Source: Eumeta japonica
Taxonomy: Eukaryota > Arthropoda > Insecta > Lepidoptera > Psychidae
NCBI GenBank assembly: GCA_005406025.1
Contig: BGZK01000527.1
Location: 124,001 to 188,000 of the forward strand
Reading direction: 5' to 3'
Length of the DNA stretch: 64,000 nt
The notes under the pieces were generated by a model. The model was not told the DNA's origin. It did no database searches and worked only from the letters and a program-made list of their open reading frames with translations. Positions 60,301 through 64,000 of the stretch are shown in pieces (position 1 is the first letter of the stretch; each line of letters opens with the position of its first letter). Made by a program: the position numbers and the translations under genes.

Positions 60301-62221
60301 GCCTTGACATCATTCATATGAAAACGTGATTATTACATTTTTTATCGTATCCCATAAAAATCATATTTAGCGTTCGCCCGTGCTACATTCGTCTCAAGTT
60401 ATTGGAGCTCTATATTCCTTTTTATATTTGCATGGTGATACTTTATCGCATTACGCTTGTGGCTTTTGCCACATTATGATTTCATATTATTCGAAATGAT
60501 CGACTTTTATAACTTCTGATTATACAATTATAGGGTAGACTTATTTTCATAAAATCCATTGATGTATTCAAAAAACTACATAACATCGAAGACATTTTAT
60601 TAATCAACACAAAAGTACGGTCAGGAAACAAATCATAATTCATTATATTAACTTTTAGTATTTTAGATTACTAATTTTGTGATTTGTTTTGGTGACAAAA
60701 TTGTCAGCTACACTTTTTACTCGATAATGAATAAAATGCGACATCTACGATTTTATAAACATAAGAATTAACATTTTAAAATCTAAAATATGTATGTCGT
60801 CTTTAAAGACCACGGAGAACATTTTTGCCAAAATATCCAAGTTTGAAAATATGATCGCGAAGTCGAAGAATGGTAAACATAATGACTGATTGCCGTTGAT
60901 CACTAAAATGATATTCCAGAAGCAAATCTATAAAAAATAAGTCCTATGAAAAAACGCAGCAGAAAATATCACTCAAAACAATCTTAGTGCAATATTTTTA
61001 ATTAATATTTTCTTTGAAATTGCATTAATAAATATAAATTTTATTATTGATTGTATCTTGAACTAGCGTTTGTTTACGACTTCGATCGGATAAATAGAGG
61101 ATCTTGATAGAAATTTGGTCTTTTTTAAATTCTCGATTCTTAATTCCGACCTTGACCCTATTTTCTATTAAAATCTCTCATTTTGTTTCCTCATGTTCCT
61201 CTCTGTTCTCATGTTCCTTTTCAAATTTTCTATCCCTATTATTCTCTCTATACATGGAAATTGAGCAAATAAAAAGTGATAAAATGATATAACAAGACGA
61301 ATTCAAAAATACTTTTGTTATATTTTTCAAAATTTTTAGCCATAATTAATCGCTTATAATTACAAGCAGGCTCTACCTTATATTTTATAGAGACAAACAG
61401 ACCCAAAAGCAATATAACTGAGACGACAGAGGATTCAGTATCATGAACTAAATTTTATTAATGTCATTATATTGACCATACTTCATATTACGTTAAGTTA
61501 TTGCAAATACCTATAGCGGGTTACCTATAGAAACCAAATCTACTACCCGCCAACTAATTCTTGAACTTTCTAAAAAATGCATACATGTATTATACACAAA
61601 CAAATGTATGCAGTACATATAACTTGCACCGATACAATATAGAATGTATAAACGAAATAAAAATACCTAAATATGTGATTTCGTAAAATGTATTAGAAAG
61701 CGGTATCTTTATATATTTATATATTCACATAAATAGTGAAAAAAAGTTGAGGGGGGTTCCTACGCAGATACAGAGATTTCGATAGTAATAAAAAATGTGA
61801 TAAGTAAAGGTAAAGTAATACAAAGTATAATAGTGAATTTACACAAAATACTTGTATAGATAATTGAGAAACTAAACAAATAAATTAGTCTTGTCGCTGT
61901 TGAATCTTAATTTTGCGTCCTGAGTAACGAAACCCGACAAGAGTTACATCTGTGTTACAATATATATATATCCTCGTAACAAAATCACAATAGCTTCCTA
62001 TTTAAAAAAAAAAGCAACAGTCGTACGGACAAATTATATAACTTAACAATGTCACACCACTATTTTATCTTCTCTAGATGTTATTTGTTCATTATCAGAA
62101 GTTGTTGTCCATAAAATAAAGAAAACGGCTTAAATTGTAATAGTACCTACTTTTATCAAATGTGACTAATGTTTCCCTTCCCTTTGCAAGGAAATTATAA
62201 AAGTCCTGGACATTTATACTT

Positions 62222-62251
62222 AAAATGTCTTATATGTTTATAAGACATTTT
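62222..62251. repeat. perfect hairpin, 13-bp arms
   Basis: AAAATGTCTTATA, loop TGTT, TATAAGACATTTT, about 200 bp upstream of the unrecognised frame at 62,455. Confidence 0.9.
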
Positions 62252-62454
62252 TTTTAATAAAAAAGCTTTCATAATATGATCACATTCAAACTCTATTGGA
62301 ACGTAGTCTATTTCTATGGAAACGGAATCACATAATAAATGACATTATTTTGTTTCTATGTCAGTGACAATACCACACTAAAGCTTTTTGTTTATTATAT
62401 AAAAGTTTAAATCGTTTAACAATATAATCAAAATAACATTCAAATATTGCGCTT

Positions 62455-63242
62455 ATGAAATCTTCAAAATTTTTATCTGGAGACATGGCTAAAGAAAGTT
62501 ATAAACATGGCCATAGTTATTTTAATCCGGGCATACTTTGTGCAGATAAAAAACATTTATAAAACTCGCCAATGGAGACGATGAAATTCAGGTTGACCTT
62601 ATTTCGAATAACGCTAATCCAATAAATAATGACTTTGAAGACTTAAAAGAAGACATAGCTAAATCAATAAAAAATATGGAGCCTATAAAATGTGAAACAA
62701 ATACAGACGAGGCCACAGTGGAAATTAATGAAAACATAGATGCTTTGGATTCCGAGGTTCTTTCCTTTGGACACTGCTCAAATGGAACAAGTAATGACAG
62801 CACATTAAACTGCAACAAAACTTTAATCGACTATCAAAAGCAATTAGAAATTTTCAATAATACTCTCAGTATGGCGCACATGGCAAAAAAGAAAGCTTTC
62901 AGAAGAAAAATGTTAGCCAAAGCTTATCGATTGAAGCTTTTAGAATTAGAAAACGAATGTAATGCCGAATTGCTACGAATCCAACAGAATCTCCTTTGTT
63001 TAAAGCCTCTGCAAATAATAGCTAGTAAATGGAAAAATTCTAATAACGAAGAATCTGCACATTTACATAAAATTGATGATAATATCACCATAAACCCAAT
63101 TCGCTCCAATACTACAAACAGTTCCTTTAAAAGTACAAAGGATGTAGCTGATTCTTTTTGTGAAAATTTCATCAAGTTACAAGATAAATTTAAAAACCTT
63201 AAAATTTCACATACTGACAATTCAAGAAAATTGGAGAAATAA
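62455..63242 (+). pseudogene. possible longer gene with one frameshift near 62,547
   Basis: An ATG at 62,455 starts a 35-codon frame (MKSSKFLSGDMAKES...) that ends at a TAA at 62,560-62,562. The frame of the 188-codon reading frame is open from 62,550. One missing A in the A-run at 62,548-62,553 would join the two without another stop. Either this is a pseudogene with a single deletion, a homopolymer sequencing error, or coincidence with the real start at 62,676. The composition is continuous across the junction, which favours an originally single coding region of roughly 260 codons. Confidence 0.4.
62676..63242 (+). CDS. unrecognised intronless frame, 188 codons, charged coiled-coil type
   Basis: I do not recognise this protein. 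From the first ATG it has an acidic N-terminal third, then from about residue 65 a basic, helical, Leu/Glu/Lys-rich stretch (MAKKKAFRRKMLAKAYRLK, then LLELENECNAELLRIQQNL) likely to form a coiled coil, and a polar C-terminus ending KLEK. There is no signal peptide or membrane segment. The same frame is open upstream to 62,550, so the true protein probably begins further 5' (see 62,455). No intron is evident. It lies about 30 kb upstream of hh on the opposite strand. It may be a small single-exon gene or a retrocopy; no clear poly(A) tail marks a retrocopy end. Confidence 0.5.
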   Translation: MEPIKCETNTDEATVEINENIDALDSEVLSFGHCSNGTSNDSTLNCNKTLIDYQKQLEIFNNTLSMAHMAKKKAFRRKMLAKAYRLKLLELENECNAELLRIQQNLLCLKPLQIIASKWKNSNNEESAHLHKIDDNITINPIRSNTTNSSFKSTKDVADSFCENFIKLQDKFKNLKISHTDNSRKLEK

Positions 63243-63249
63243 AGTTTTA

Positions 63250-64000
63250 TGATTTTATTCCTGTGTGACTCGTGTTTTCCATGTTCATATTTTAACACTT
63301 AATTCGAAAATATGTACATGCGATATTTCGTTTATTTTTTGTTCGGAAACGTGAATTTTATTTCTAAAAAAAATATTTTATTTTATTTATTTTCTATAAA
63401 ATATTAACAAACAAATTCGTGTTTGTTCTACATTTGCATTTTTTGTTTGTCGATTACCAAACAATACAATCATTTTTTTTTATCTAGTACATAATACATT
63501 CACGATTAGACGTAATAATTTGTAATCAGTCATATTTACATACAACGTTTGTTGGTCAAATATAGTCATATGTGTATGGACGGTGAACATCTCTCTTCAA
63601 TTAAAGGATCAATTCGGCGACTTTTACTACTATAATCTTTTGTTCAAGACATTTATGCCTTTAACAGGCACTTCGTAAATCATCACAAATTATAAGACGC
63701 TGCTAATTATTTTTGTACAGACGAGGCCTCCATTGTAGTATGCAATTGCTTTGACGAGCATGTTACTGGTTACCCACTGCTAATCCCTTGTCATTATACC
63801 TTGCCGATTTACGAATTTGGATGCCTGCATCAATAATTCAATATGTTTATTAATACATTTTCATTCACCTAAGATTATATCGATTAGTTTTCGATCATTC
63901 GATAAAAGGGCAAATCTATCTTATATTGGATTTTGATTGTGATGATAGGCTTGTCTGTCTGATCCTTTCAACTATTGTCTTTTACTGCTGAACATCAGCC
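63250..64000. other. AT-rich DNA downstream of the unrecognised frame
   Basis: The 3' flank contains ATTTTATTTTATTTATT-like tracts but no clear poly(A) signal assignable to the frame. Nothing else seen. Confidence 0.5.

Larger units (their letters stand above)
59310..62450. other. AT-rich intergenic DNA, mostly nothing recognised
   Basis: Apart from the TG/CG tract, the decayed hexamer-array copy and the hairpin at 62,222, nothing is identifiable. Confidence 0.55.

Noticed and set aside
1..64000. CRISPR arrays, operons, tRNA or rRNA genes
   Set aside because: No regularly spaced direct repeats with unique spacers, no prokaryotic gene layout, and no complete tRNA or rRNA seen; tRNA-like heads are parts of SINE-like elements.

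Overview
The window looks like insect nuclear DNA, most likely Lepidoptera. It is strongly AT-rich, has almost no long open frames, is full of short degenerate transposon pieces of kinds I associate with moth and butterfly genomes, and has scattered GC/CpG-rich islands of 150-600 bp. This is judgement from pattern, not from a database search.

The one confidently recognised gene is hedgehog (hh), on the minus strand. Its first coding exon lies at 32,416-32,694: start codon, signal peptide, the CGPGRG lipid-acceptor motif, and the start of the Hedge signalling domain, ending at a consensus splice donor. No exon 2 is visible at lower coordinates on the minus strand, so positions 1-32,415 are read as the 5' part of an intron 1 longer than 32 kb. 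Positions above 32,694 are the 5' UTR, promoter and upstream intergenic DNA of hh.

Intron side (1-32,415): about 17 GC-rich islands, which are candidate cis-regulatory elements. Between them lie AT-rich DNA, a 998-bp dead mariner with clear terminal inverted repeats and TA duplication (19,353-20,350), a CR1-like LINE trace, a tRNA-derived SINE, LINE 3'-tail pieces, members of a family carrying a degenerate GATCCC-type hexamer array, and one copy of a 472-bp dispersed repeat.

Upstream side (32,695-64,000): a second dead mariner transposase (37,190-38,190), more hexamer-array elements, two more copies of the SINE family, a TIR element inserted in an array-type repeat (41,656-42,306), a second copy of the 472-bp repeat, further GC-rich islands (one with a near-consensus CTCF motif, one with a T-box-type palindrome), and an unrecognised intronless frame at 62,455-63,242 that appears to carry a one-base frameshift. 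A few short frames look coding-like (35,609-35,775; 45,270-45,548; 25,068-25,397; 38,080-38,370) but could not be named.

The picture is one developmental signalling gene in a large, gene-poor regulatory landscape. I see no operon-like, CRISPR or defence system. The points most worth checking are the regulatory islands and possible boundary motif around hh, the coding-like fragments of unknown family, and a set of near-perfect short hairpins, one of them exactly at a deletion junction inside a mariner.
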